NCBI GenBank assembly: GCA_030062745.1
Contig: CP099853.1
Location: 1,550,001-1,614,000, forward strand
DNA: 64,000 bases
From: Capitulum mitella
Lineage: Eukaryota > Arthropoda > Thecostraca > Pollicipedomorpha > Pollicipedidae
Direction: 5' to 3'
Within the stretch, counting starts at the first letter, position 1, and each line of letters opens with the position of its first letter. The notes beneath the pieces were generated by a model, which saw only the letters and a list, made by a program, of their open reading frames with translations, was not told where the DNA came from and did not search any database. Positions 23,175 to 35,179 of this stretch are shown piece by piece. Made by a program: the position numbers and the translations under genes.

Positions 23175-25689
23175 CAAGCAGTCCTAAAATTAGTCTTCCT
23201 TCAAACAGCAGTTCGACATCGACAGTTAAGAACACACTCCTGGTCGTTTTTGATCAATGAGTTTGCACACGGTGACAAAGCCAGATTGTATCAACCATTA
23301 TGGATCAAAACTCGACGCTTTGCAAGGGGTTTTTGCTTGCAGGCCTTACCGCCATGACAGATGGACGAATACAGCGCAAGCGTCCCGCATTCAGTCAGAC
23401 AGCAAAGCAGTGCATACGAAAGCAATAACGTGCACTCAGTAGGTCACATTTTAGCAAATGCGACCAGTGAGATCCCGTCCCTAATAATGGTTGCAAATGA
23501 TAACCCACAGCAAAAACGTCCTCTCTCCTGTTTCGTGCCTAACAAAACCAAGCATGATACGATTATATCTGTACTTGAGGTCATCTAGCACACGATAAAC
23601 GTTGTCCTGTAAAACAGTAATTTCGGGGATCAACACCAAAGCACAGTTTTCTCCAGTAATTTCATAATCTTACGATGCTTCATGTGATCACTGACTCCAT
23701 TCCTGACGTTGCATGGCTACGAATAACAAAGCCATGGGTGAGGAGAAGCGCAGGTCAGCATTCCGTTACACCGAGAGCGTCAAAACCTCCACAGGACGAT
23801 CGCGAAGTCATGTGATGGAGTGAGCTGAACTCGGTCAGAATAAGACTCAAGTGGTCAGAGCCTGAAACGGATAGGATCACGCGTCACAAGTATGTACAGC
23901 GGCGTTAAACTATAGTAGTTTGACGTTATGGACATTTCCCACCAACGAGACGATGCGTGGAAAGTTCATTTTACCGCAATGACACGGAAGAACGGAAGCC
24001 GAAATTGGCAAAACCGACATGTTCCCCTTCTCCTCAGTGGTCAGCCTATCCGTTTATGAACAATGACATCATCTTCTTTCCGAAAAACGAGAGGCATTTC
24101 CAGGACGTGAAAGCTATGCTGATTTCCGTTCTACCAGAGATGTGGGGCAAACGAACGATTTTGTCTCCAGCCTGATCGGAAAAATGCACCAATCCTGCAT
24201 CTCCGGACCAGAATTCCCTTTCTGGGCATTGCCACTCTGAGCATAACTCCAGACTGTTTGTCTAACGTTGACTGAGGGTGTGCAGACACTGGCAGAATTG
24301 TGGCTCAACAGCGGTACTACCTGCCAGACACGGAAATTGGCAGTCCGATCGGCGATCCGGTCTGTTCACAAACGACTGGCTCGCGTAAAAACAAATTACT
24401 TTCGAACCCAAACCTTTCGGGGCATTTCTAAACGGCCTAATAGGAAGGAAAATGAGTAAAAAGCATCTTTTTCATGCCTCAGCGTCCCTTGCCTGAAACG
24501 GATACTGCACGACAGGTACTTGCAACACTTTGCGATCCTTGAAAAATCCATTTTTTCGCGTCTGCAAAGTACGGGCATTTAATTTATTTTGTTGATTTAT
24601 TCACGTTATCGTCACCGGAGTTGCGTCCAATGACAGACGAAATCACATGGTCAAAACACATATGCTGAGATACAAAAATAAAAGCACAGTAAATTAAAAA
24701 CAAGGTTGATCCGAAAGTTCCTACCTGCGAGTACACCGCGGACCTGATGCTAAAACTGAACGCTCTGAAATGCGTATCGTTTGCTATGATCCTCTGACTT
24801 TCCATCGTCTTTCATAATCATTTTCAAGACTGTTAACACACAACTTAACTCATCAAACAGATCTGTGAATTTGATGTTTTTGTAAACTCAAAACTCACAT
24901 TTGCTGAACACATTGACAAACCGGTGTCAAACGAACATCGTGCGTTAGGTCTGCTCATGAGATCTTCACGTACAGGAACCTCGGGGGGAGGAGATCTTCG
25001 GGGCACACTCTTATTTCATCGTGTGATTGTATTCCGTGCTCCAAAACTCGCTAAAAGCGCTGAGCCATAACTTCCTTATTCGTTCCGCGTGAGGGCCTGA
25101 CACGTGTGGCCCAAGCACTTGCATAGACCATTAAAATAGGTGCCAAGGAATGGTGCAATCAACACACTTAAACCCGCATCACAAAAAAAATCGCTGGACT
25201 TCCTAATCCATCGTAAGTTAGAAACTGAGTGCTGACAAGAAAATGCGCATTTTTGAGCGCATTACGTGTGTTATGCAGACAGCAGTTAGACCACAGTTCG
25301 TCAACTAACTGTTCACGTCTGATCGAACGCCGTTTCTAACACAGGCATGACACAGAAGAAATCTGTGGCAATATCTTGGTAACTCCGTAACCATTCAGTC
25401 ATGAAGCAGGATTTACTTACAGAGGTGCAAAAATAGATAAAAATAGGTAGACTGTCTCAACGCCAATCCGCTTCGGCGAAATCTGCCACAAAATTCATGA
25501 CACGGCCTGTCACAAACGTTGTCACAAATATGACAGCAGTTGGACGGCGGTAGCCAGCTGCTCGCCTTTCACCGACCAGAACGAGGTGCAGAGAACGACG
25601 TCATTGGTACGAATAGTTAGTATAAAATGCTGGCATGGCAAGGAAGGTTAAAAATAAGGCCGTTATTCTGAAGGTAATTTCGTATCGAT

Positions 25690-25728
25690 ATTTTACAGTT
25701 GATAATTTACAGTTGATAACTGTAAAAT
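25690..25728. repeat. 14-bp tandem duplication nested in an 11-bp inverted repeat
   Basis: TTTACAGTTGATAA occurs twice in tandem (25692-25719). The outer arms ATTTTACAGTT (25690-25700) and AACTGTAAAAT (25718-25728) are perfect inverses. Confidence 0.85.
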
Positions 25729-26176
25729 CCTGGCAATACTCCGTCAAAAGCTTGAGCTTCACAAGCCTCTGTCTCTGTCATACCCTGTCATACATTTTGG
25801 TGGGTGAGAGGGTTGTTTTTGCACCTCTGCTTACAAAATCGATGTCACTGAAAGCCTCATTCTCACTCTCTCGGTTCATAACACATGTTAATATCGTAGC
25901 ATTTAGTAAAGTTGAGAAGCTGCTGTACTTGCACGCTTCACGAAGCAATATGAGTTACGCATGGATGGAATTTTAATGTATCTCAGCTTCGCGAAATAAT
26001 GGCATTATAGGCGTGGCTTGACACGCCAGATTTTCTATTTCCCGTTCCTTTGTGCCTTTACCCTGTGGATACCCTTAAAAAACGAAATGGCAATGAATGG
26101 AAAGAACGGATCTTCGTGGCTCATTTAAAGACGAAAAGATGCTCCTTTCAAGGCGGGGCGCCGGCGAGAAGCAGCA

Positions 26177-29100
26177 CTAAGGTGCAGCCGACTGCACAGC
26201 ACCGATCGCCGCCGGGCACGCGGCAGAGTCAGGCAACTTGGAGCAGGGAACAACGTCCAGGTCCCGTGACGCCTCCCACTCCTCGATCCTTTCGTTGACC
26301 GTCTGTTGGCTCCACGAAACGGCGTCAGATGCACAACCGCGGCCAGCCACGTCGAGCCGTGACGCACAGCCTCCTGGCCTCGGACGTTCGGTCTTCGGGC
26401 TGGTCGTCCGCCTCGTCAGGCGTCAAACTGGGTCAGTTGGCTGGGATTAGGGCGCACGGCCACTTGGGCTCTGGCGTCCGGTGTCCACGCCTGTCGCCGA
26501 TCGGGAGCTGCCGGCGTCTGATTCCCAGCTACACAGACTTGCTATCATGGGTTCAGTTTCTTGTCTACCGAGCTAACAAAGACTGCGAACGGAATTTTGA
26601 TGTTTGCCACGCATGTGACACTTATGTGCTATAATATGCGAAGTATAATATGTAATGTGCTATAATATGTAACTAATATTATGTAAAGGAATATTGCCAC
26701 ATGGCGCGTTTGATATGGGCCTGTTGTACGGACACCTGAATTCCGTTTCCCTGACGTCCATAAATATCACTATGACGGTGAAAACGGGCACATGGCGGCG
26801 GCCGCCGGCCGAGATCGTCAGTAATCCGACTGTGGCAACAGCGCCCAGGAGTTTCCGGAAACCTGCCACTCCGCGAGGGTCTGGAGAATCGCCGAGAGGA
26901 TCTGCCGGAAAATCCGCATATGATCGCGGACTGTGGCTGCCAGCCAAACACGGACTTCGTCAGCCCGTGCGGCGACGACAGGCTCCAAAGAGCAGCAGGG
27001 GGCAGCTCAGCCCCGTCCTGCAGAAGACCCGGGCAAAACAGAGCTCGTCCCAGCGATGTGCAAAAACGTGATTGAAAAACTTCATCATTATGGTGTACGA
27101 CGCACAGGTCAGGGTCACAAGTCGGCTCAGACGCCAACTTGTAAGCCAAGCCGTGTGCTTGGTCAGCCGTCAGTGAATCGTGTGCTCCCAACCGCGGCAG
27201 TGAACGGAATTATTCGTTTCTGCCCTCTTTTTCGACACATCAGTCAGGCTTCACTGATAGCGTCGTACTCTTGTGTTTCACGTCAGGTGTCACTAGTCCT
27301 GTGCATGAGCGAAACATCCCTGACGACGGGCTCGCAATGGTCACGCCACAAATCGACGACCAATCACAGTACGCGTCTGCGTTGGTACCGCATGACGCTT
27401 CAACAAATCACGTGCCAGGGTCGTGCCTCGTTTCGGAGCACCTACACCGGGCCTGGACCGTGCATCACGTGATCTGAAAGCAAATTGGCCCACTTTTTAC
27501 GCAAGCTGTTGCTACACATTTGTCACTGCACGTTTGCCGCGTATTCCACAACACGTGCGTACGAGTCCAACACGAAACAGAGCAAGTACGATGGCCTAGC
27601 ACAAGACCGTTTGAAAGCCTGCCGAACGGAGCCTTTCCGAGTGACTTTCATGAATTATTGGCCCACCATGAAGTACACCAAGTCGTCACCTCGAAGCACA
27701 AGTCAGACTGGCGATTTCGCGGCAAGGCACTGTATAATGCAATGGTGTATTTCAAGCAGAATATAGGCCACATATGCATTGCTATCATTGGCGACAAAAA
27801 AGTGTTGATAAAGAAAAATGGAAAACAGATAGAACTATCACGCAAGGGTGCCAAAGGACGAGCAGCTCACTCAAAATCACGTTGATATGTCGGTACCATT
27901 GCCATTACCATTACATTGCATTGCCATTTTACACAGTTGCTCTTTTGCTGGAGAATTGCTCACCATGGCTAAAGCTACAGTTCAGGACATCATAAAACTG
28001 GGGGCACGATAGCAGGTATACGCAGGTCGCTCTAAACTGCGCGGTTCGTTATGGCTGCTAATCTCGTCTGCCGGGGCCACGAGGGAACGTGACGGAACTG
28101 GACGCAAGCGTCTCACTGCTCGACATCAATAGCGTGATTGACGTACATTGGCTCCGATCAGATTGTACATTTCACTGCAACTCTGAACTAGTGCACTTTT
28201 AACTTCCGCATCCAGAAAAGACAACCCCAAAAAATACCAAGCCCATTTTTATTTTACAGTCACCAAAAGAAGCACTCCATTTTCACCAGCATAAAATAAA
28301 TGGAGAGAAATTTGTTGAACGAGATAAAGTATATTAATACCTCCTATGCATGGTTTGCGACGCATGCAAGGTACTGGTGCTCTAGTGGATGATTTAAGCA
28401 CTCGTGCACCATTCTTTAAGCGCCGTAGACTTTAAGAAAGGCAGTATTGGATTGCATGGCTTCCAAAGATGTGTCAAAGAGCCTCGGACTTACGACATGT
28501 ATCTGGACGAAGACTTGCCGATGTTCCGCGCTGCCACTTTACCAGTTGGAGGTGATACGCACCATTCTGAGTTTCCAGTGATGTCCGGAATTCGCAGAAA
28601 CTGTTTTAAAATGCCTTTATTTGAACTTACTTGACCGTCTCTCGTTGGCACGGAAGACTCGCAGGCAGTGCAAGGGTTTCATCACTTCGGCGTCGGCATC
28701 TTTTTCGTTAAGGCTATTCTGGATTACTTCCGTCGTAAATTAATGGTGACAGATATTGCAGTCCAACGGCGCCATTGCAGAGGTGAATCACCAATCTCTC
28801 CTGGATTCCTTCAGCGAAGTGGCTTTTCCGAAGATGTCCCCTCCATTGTCAGTATTTCTCTTTCGGCATCTTTTTCCTGGCACATTGGCAACCACAATCT
28901 TTGCCAGCACCCGCAGACTGACAGGTTTTTCCGTCCGGGCCGTCTTCATTCAATCAGGTATCTGCAGACTTTTTGAAGCTGAAATAGCTGGACCGTAAAT
29001 AAGTAGGCAATGTCATGGCACGCACTTTCGACAGGCCACGCGCTGAACATGTATTCTCATATTACAAGTGCATCTGTGGTGGGCCTACCTGCCCTGCAGA

Positions 29101-30543
29101 AAATGAAATGCTCTTTGGTGTATCTTTGTTGTGTCAGCATGTTTCGTTTCGTAGGTGCCTCCTTCAAAGGCGATGTTTTTACTAACAGTTTTGTCTGGAA
29201 TTCATTTTGAGTAGTCGCAACAAGGTAACCATTTTGCTCGTTCGATGAGTATTTATTTTATGTTTGAATCATGCCTGCGGCGTATGGCTGCCGCGCTCAG
29301 GGGCTTCTTCAGACTGCCTTGCCGGAGTACGCCCAACTAACTGACACGGAAAACTTCCATGAGTGACTGAAGGATCCGCTGATAATGGAATGGCTCCGCA
29401 ATCAGTGCTCCAGTCGCATGGTTGTTTTCTGAGAGCGAAAACCCCCTCATGGGGGTGTGGCGCGGCGCCGATAACAGATATCTTCTACTGACAGATCGTG
29501 GCGTTCCCGTGTTAGGCAAAAAGCCCGGATTTGAATGCACACGGAAACATTTGGTCGCTGATGGCGGTGGAGCGGAAGTGGCTCAACGCCTGCCCCCCGC
29601 TTGCCAAGCAGCGAGTGCTCGCCGGCAAACTGTGGACGCCGATTGACTGGCGGGGCGACGTGCGCGCGCCCGGGCCCTGTGTCCTCACTGAGACCTCGAC
29701 CTCTGTCTCGCTGGTATTCCACGTGTCTTCTAAATTAGTTGGCGCACATGATTCGAGACATGGTGAACGGCACTGCATGCGTGTTTTTCTCCTTGTTTTT
29801 CACCTCTCTTTTTTGTTCCGCCTCTCCAGTTGTTCTTCAGTATGCAGTGATCAAGACACCGTGCTGTCGAGACGTTCGCAATACATCTGACATAATATGA
29901 ATTTGCTAATCACCTCGATCCACATCTGCCGTGGACAACATGTAAGGAGGTAAGTCTGCGTCTTTAGCGATATCCATGCCCAGTCGCCGGTAGGCAGTGG
30001 AAAAAGAGTGAAGTGACCTAGAATGAAAAGCCTGCTGTGTGTAAATTTCGTGTGTTGTTCCGTATGTTTCAACCCTAAAACTTGCAAAGAACAAAACTTT
30101 TTTTTCTACATGCTGCACTTGCAATCAATCCTTGCAGATCGAACGGGCAGCGGATTCCCCGTATCAGAATCAACTGAAAAGCGATGATGTCAACGTGACT
30201 GATCTGGAATGACGAAGTGAAAACCAATTGCAAACGTCTGGAATGCCAGCTCGAGCTCCAACTAACAGCTGACAGACTTCATACCGGAAACCTGAACTAT
30301 TTGGAATCCGTGTGACTGTGATTATTCTTGGGTGACAACGGAAACCTCTGCCGTACGGCTTCCAGACAAGATGCCCTCTCAGCGGGCTGCAGTGAAACGA
30401 GCTTTGTCGTTCTGCGTCACCGTGATTTCTGGCCTCGCGAGGACTTTAAGGAACAGAAACGAAATGCGTGTTTTCAGGCCATGCAGCATCCGTCGCAGCC
30501 CATCCAGTTTTGAGGGACCAAATGAAATCTCGTTCGCCAGGCC
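26177..30543. other. No gene established; GC-rich patches open on both strands
   Basis: A minus-strand frame of about 85 codons at 26177-26440 reads protein-like (DAVSWSQQTVNERIEEW, then RDLDVVPCSKLPD) but has no recognised family, no ATG and no clear splice sites. At 26679-27191 a 170-codon minus ORF and two other frames are open, so none is preferred. ORFs at 27520-27885 and 29531-29890 (+) are unrecognised. Real but unfamiliar exons cannot be excluded. Confidence 0.3.
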
Positions 30544-30587
30544 TTTCTGTACATTCTGAGGCCGTCAGGCCTCAGAATGTACAGAAA
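30544..30587. repeat. Perfect 20-bp inverted repeat with 4-nt loop
   Basis: TTTCTGTACATTCTGAGGCC is followed by the loop GTCA and then its exact reverse complement, ending at 30587. The hairpin sits in otherwise unremarkable DNA. Confidence 0.95.
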
Positions 30588-30657
30588 AGAAGTTTGGTCG
30601 CCTTCCCCTCGAAACCAGCATGCCATCTGAGGCAGCCTAAAAATACGGCATTCCATA

Positions 30658-31203
30658 ATGCCGCAGCCGGTGATGGAAATGGGTGGCGTGCAAGTAAATA
30701 ACTCAGCGGCCACTAGCTTCACAGCCCACCATCAGCCTGCTGACGACCGCTCCCTCAGCGACCGCCAGCCTGAATACATGAAGAACACGGCGGCGGAACA
30801 GGTCTCGATGGAAGACATGCATCAGCCTTTGTCCGACTGGCCCGAACGGCGCCAGGCCGCGGCTCGCGCTCGGCGGCCTTTGAATGCAGCGGCTGCCCGT
30901 GAAGTGGCCCGGCCGAGACGCCGTCGGCCATTCACGGTCGATGTGAAAATGCGGCTGACCGTTGACCTGCTTGGGTCGGGAGGTAACTCTGGGCCGCAGC
31001 AGCGCCGCGGAGCGCGTAAAACGACGCCACATCGGTTTGATCGATGCCCGGAACAGGCGCGTCTTCGTGCTGAAGACTTTTTAAACACCACCAAAAACCC
31101 ATGGCGTGTCAAAAACCTGAAACATTCACGGCTGATGCGGTGCTTCGCTGGGAATGTGGCTGCTGATTCGTTGGTTGGTTATCTGAGTTTTGGAATGCGT
31201 TGA
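30658..31203 (+). CDS. 181-codon ORF, unrecognised
   Basis: This ORF starts at an ATG (MPQPVMEMGGVQVNNSAATS) and ends SLVGYLSFGMR. It is Arg/Ala/Pro-rich in the middle (RRQAAARARRPLNAAAAREV) with no recognised domain, signal peptide or membrane segment. The opposite strand is open over much of the same DNA (30703-31112), so the length may reflect GC content rather than selection. Confidence 0.2.
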   Translation: MPQPVMEMGGVQVNNSAATSFTAHHQPADDRSLSDRQPEYMKNTAAEQVSMEDMHQPLSDWPERRQAAARARRPLNAAAAREVARPRRRRPFTVDVKMRLTVDLLGSGGNSGPQQRRGARKTTPHRFDRCPEQARLRAEDFLNTTKNPWRVKNLKHSRLMRCFAGNVAADSLVGYLSFGMR

Positions 31204-34065
31204 CAACGTGGGCATTTAGCGCCCATTGCCACAATTCACGCCCACTAAGTCGTCAAAACTCAAACAAACCCATCTAAACTGGCCAGTAGATAACAGAAGC
31301 AACAGCGTTAGGTATTAACAGACACCGAGCTCAGAACACAGGAGTCACCACAGAGGAGATCAGACGTGTACATGATCTAGCACTGTAACGCCTGAGTCAC
31401 CGGAGCTCCGTCCGCAGACGAGGCCACGACATGAAAATATGACCGTCAGCCACATCAGAGCGGGCATTTGTTGTCCCGTTACATCGACGAGGGGCATAGT
31501 CGGGCGTAGGGTGCAGCATAGTTGTGGTCAATGCGCAACCTACGAAGCGCCGAGTTGTCCCGCTGGCTCTGCGAACGGGCGATGGCCAATCCTGGAGACG
31601 AGGCTTCCCGGCCCTCGGCTCGTTTCATATCGAATTGCCCCAGCTACGTTGCTGTTGGTCGTGTAAAAACGTCGAAATGTGTGCGGGAAGATCCGCAGCC
31701 GGGAGAGGATGTGACATACAGCTCATTTAAGACTGCGAGGCACGCTTCTCGACGGCGCCGGCAATTTCTATGGCATCTGCCCTGCACACTAAAAAGCTGT
31801 GGAATTCAGCACGATCCAAGTATATATGGGGCATAGGTAGTTTGCTCCGCCCACGCAACTGTCCCTCTTAATCCAAGTCGCGAAACACACTATCCCACGG
31901 AAAGGTTTACGACATGAGGTCGCGAGCCGCGACCTTGGCGTCACGATAAATTTCTGGCTCTCGCGGAAAGTTTCGCCCTGAGACTCTAACGGATTAACCA
32001 GCAGTCTGGCGAAATTACGCGGCCAGGCGGCGGTCGACCTGTTTCAGGGTTCAACTTGATTCATGCGTAGCAAACACGAGTTATTTGGAACTGAAGTGAA
32101 CAGCGTGATAACCGGTGTCACCTTTCCTGCAACCACGGTGCCGACGACCACCTGGCACGTGCCGGAGCTCAAATGCCAGTTTAACGACTTTGGCACATAT
32201 TAGTTGCAAATGCTTCAGCAACGGCATCATCGCTCGCGCGAGGAAGTCAGCGAACGTGAAACATTGTCTCCGTGCCACGTGCTTCAGTGCAACAGAGCAA
32301 ACAGATTCAGGCTGTTATCGACACTGCAATTCACGGGCTTCCAAGTTCCCCTCGTCTCAAACTAAACGACAACACGACGGATCAGATCAAGTCGGGCAAT
32401 GAAAAACTGTCTGGAGCCTTCTGAATTGTTTGCAGTTGCCTGCGGTTTCTCTGCCTTGTAAAGTCTCTAGGCTCCAGCTGTCCGGCCTTACACCGTGGTA
32501 TGTTGGATGAATGTGACCCTTGGTTCCCTTCGGATTCAATAGAAATGTTATGTGTGCCATTTTCGGACTTGACCGCATTATCCTTTGCGGTTTGCACCGA
32601 AATCGCACATCCTTCACACTTTTCTTGTCCAGGGAGGACGGAAAGCAAAGCACGAAAAATGGCCGGAAGAGAGCTACACTGGTTTTAGAGGCCAACACGC
32701 AGTTGCAACGACTGGAAAAGCAGCATAGCCTGGCATGCTCGTAGCCACGGTATCACGACGCCCAGGGAGATCCAGGCGTTTAAAGAGACTCGAAGAGATG
32801 CGCAAGTACCGACAAGTGCAGGCAGCCGGACGACAACTGATCTCCGGGACGATCCGCTGCGGGTACACCGTGGGTCCAGACTCCTGTCGGGGACAGCGAA
32901 CAACCGGCAGCGAAGTCGACTGCCTCGAACCGCGTTCGCCAGCACGCGCCTGAGTGGGGACGCACAGCCCCTCGGCCTCAGGCGTCTGGTCCGAGTCAAG
33001 TCTCGTGTCTCGCCAGGCGTCAGTCAGTCGTCTGCCAGCAAGTCTCTACTCCTCCGGCCCTGCACTGAAAAAATGTTCCATCCGCGTAGGAGGAGTTAAC
33101 CCTGAGTATAAAGGTTTCGAATAAATTTTTCTAAGCAGCCGAAGAAAACTGCAGACTGTTTCCAGTTAACACCTGAATTTACTCGACAGCGATGAAAAAT
33201 TTCCGGTCTCGAGTGTTGTACCTGCCGTGCCAAGTTCGAACCCCACGCGTTACGAGTGACGCGTTTGGCTCGTAGAATGGAAGTAGATTTCCCGCCGGTA
33301 TGTCCGCTTACCACCTATCAGCGGGCGAATGACCCGATGTATTCATGCGGATTTTGGCGCGCACATTGCTGCAAGGACGCCATGTTTTTGAGTGATGAAA
33401 CACGCGTGAGTTGTGAGGTACTCCCGATTGATTCGTATTGTGATCGTCCGGTAACCTGTGTAAGTAGAACAGCCTGTTGAGTTGACATAGCATAAGCTGC
33501 CGCCAAAACTATTGTTGCGAAAGTGTTGACGCTGTGTTTGGCGTAGGCGTTTGCACAAGTGTGCGAAACAGTGCTTTCATGACGCCCGTCTTGTGCTCGT
33601 CATAAATGCACACATTTTTGACGTGGCTAGTGCTCTTCACATGAAGCTGAATTGTGGCCTAGATTCTGCCGTTTTATAAAAAAAATCCAATGTTTATTTA
33701 GACGTGCATTCACTTTGTACTCATTCTGCTGCAGTATTGCACTGAAATAGTAATGAATTGGTGCTGGCGTGATGTTGGCATATTAGCCAAAGTGACATAA
33801 AATATAATAACAAAACAAGATGGGAGTAGTTTTGGCAACGAAGGCAAGTCTTGAATGCATGTATTGGCGTGTTTGGGATGCTGACGTTGGGTAATGATAA
33901 CGCAAGCTGGTTGAACGCGGACCTGCTGCATCTATACGTTAGAAACGAGTACGTTACCCGTCCACGACGTGTCAGATGGCTTTAAAGTGGTCCCCAAAAT
34001 GCGGGTGAAGACTTTTGGTTAACTCTTATAATGGTTGGTTTACGTCGGTTTCTATATGGTTTGCG
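31204..34065. other. No gene seen
   Basis: Short ORFs only. A phrase CAGGCGTCAGTCAGTCG occurs at about 33015-33036 and again at 34450-34473, both in GC-rich patches, which hints at a low-copy dispersed repeat. Confidence 0.35.
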
Positions 34066-34099
34066 CTGGACGTATACCCAATAATGGGTATACGTCCAG
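34066..34099. repeat. Perfect 15-bp inverted repeat with 4-nt loop
   Basis: CTGGACGTATACCCA is followed by the loop ATAA and then TGGGTATACGTCCAG. The arms extend a few bases further with one mismatch (TGCG/TGCA). Confidence 0.95.
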
Positions 34100-34813
34100 T
34101 GCAACGTTGACGACACCGTAGCGTGTGACGACAACGAGTAGCACGGAGATGTAGAGTAAGCGAAACGATCAACACGAAGTTCTGTCGTGTAGGCAGCGGG
34201 TAAACACGTCCACCGCGACGTGAATCCACCAATGAAGGAAATAAAAAGCCAATGAAAAGCCAACGGTACCCTTGTGCGATGGGTATAGTTACGATAGCTC
34301 TGAATGTCAAAAACGTTTGCCTGTTGGCCAACCCGCAAATTTTGGGTTTACTCGTTGCCACCAGGAAAAAAATGTTTTCAGTGTGCTGAACGAGAGACAT
34401 ATTGTTTGCAAGCTAGGACGTACAGCCTGCTGTGTTCAGGCGTCCTGTTTTGTTGTCTCTCGTCAGGCGTCAGTCAGTCGGTCGTTTCCGGGACGAATGG
34501 GCCCGGGCTCCGCTCAGAGCAGCCAGCCGCTGCAGCCGCCACGCCCCGGCCAACTCGGCCAATCAGGCGGCGCGGCCGGCTGACCCCTGACAAGTATGCT
34601 GTGCCGCTGGACGCAGCGGCAGCGGCCGGATGACGAACAATTGCCAGCCCAACAGACCCTGTGGGGACTGACTGAGACTCGGAGAATACGGACTATAAGC
34701 CAGCCACCAGCCGACGACTGACGGTGCAGACTCTGAGACGCATTGCCAACACCGGAAGCTATGCTGCCAAACATGGCGAAATGTCTGCTGCCAGGAATTC
34801 AGTCTGCTGCTAG

Positions 34814-35062
34814 ATGCCGAACGACGTGAAGTCCAAACTACCCGAGACAAGTTCCTTGGTAAGCGACATAGCTGCGTCTCTGAAGACGACGCAGCGACAG
34901 TGCAGTGACATGTTTGACAGCAGCGGCAGAGGCGCCGTCTCGTCTGGCAAATCCGGTCCACTTGGGGCCACGCTGCCCGTTAACCTCCAGCGGCCAGTTG
35001 TGGAGGTCACGGTCGCTGCTCTGCCGACCCGCCGTGGGCGAGGTGACGGACGAGAGGGGTGA
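34814..35062 (+). CDS. 82-codon ORF, unrecognised
   Basis: This ORF starts at an ATG preceded directly by an in-frame TAG. It reads MPNDVKSKLPETSSLVSDIA, then SLKTTQRQCSDMFDSSGRG, then VVEVTVAALPTRRGRGD. The same frame upstream of the TAG also reads protein-like (TLRRIANTGSYAAKHGEMSA), so this may be part of a longer decayed coding sequence. The minus strand is also open (34563-34961). No family is recognised. Confidence 0.2.
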   Translation: MPNDVKSKLPETSSLVSDIAASLKTTQRQCSDMFDSSGRGAVSSGKSGPLGATLPVNLQRPVVEVTVAALPTRRGRGDGREG

Positions 35063-35138
35063 TAGTGGGAGGGATGGCGAATATGGGTAAGCGGGGGACG
35101 GCGCTGCTTGCGACGCACGAGGCAGCGCTGAACGGCAT

Positions 35139-35179
35139 TGCGGCAGTTATTTCATGCGTGGCATGCAATAACTGCCGCA
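35139..35179. repeat. Perfect 13-bp inverted repeat
   Basis: TGCGGCAGTTATT (35139-35151) and AATAACTGCCGCA (35167-35179) flank a 15-base loop. Confidence 0.9.

Larger units (their letters stand above)
21788..26176. other. No gene seen; small duplications and hairpins
   Basis: No recognisable coding sequence. A duplicated segment of about 56 bp (near GGTTGYCCTTGCTGTTGGCC) occurs at 22404-22459 and 22560-22615, 156 bp apart. A 13-bp hairpin lies at 23142-23174, and a 14-bp tandem/hairpin structure at 25690-25728. Confidence 0.4.

Noticed and set aside
26679..27191. 170-codon minus ORF as a gene
   Set aside because: Two other frames are also open over much of the stretch and none shows a known motif or clear splice sites.
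33015..34473. GGCGTCAGTCAGTCG pair as a transposon target duplication
   Set aside because: The copies lie in different contexts 1.4 kb apart without matching element ends between them.
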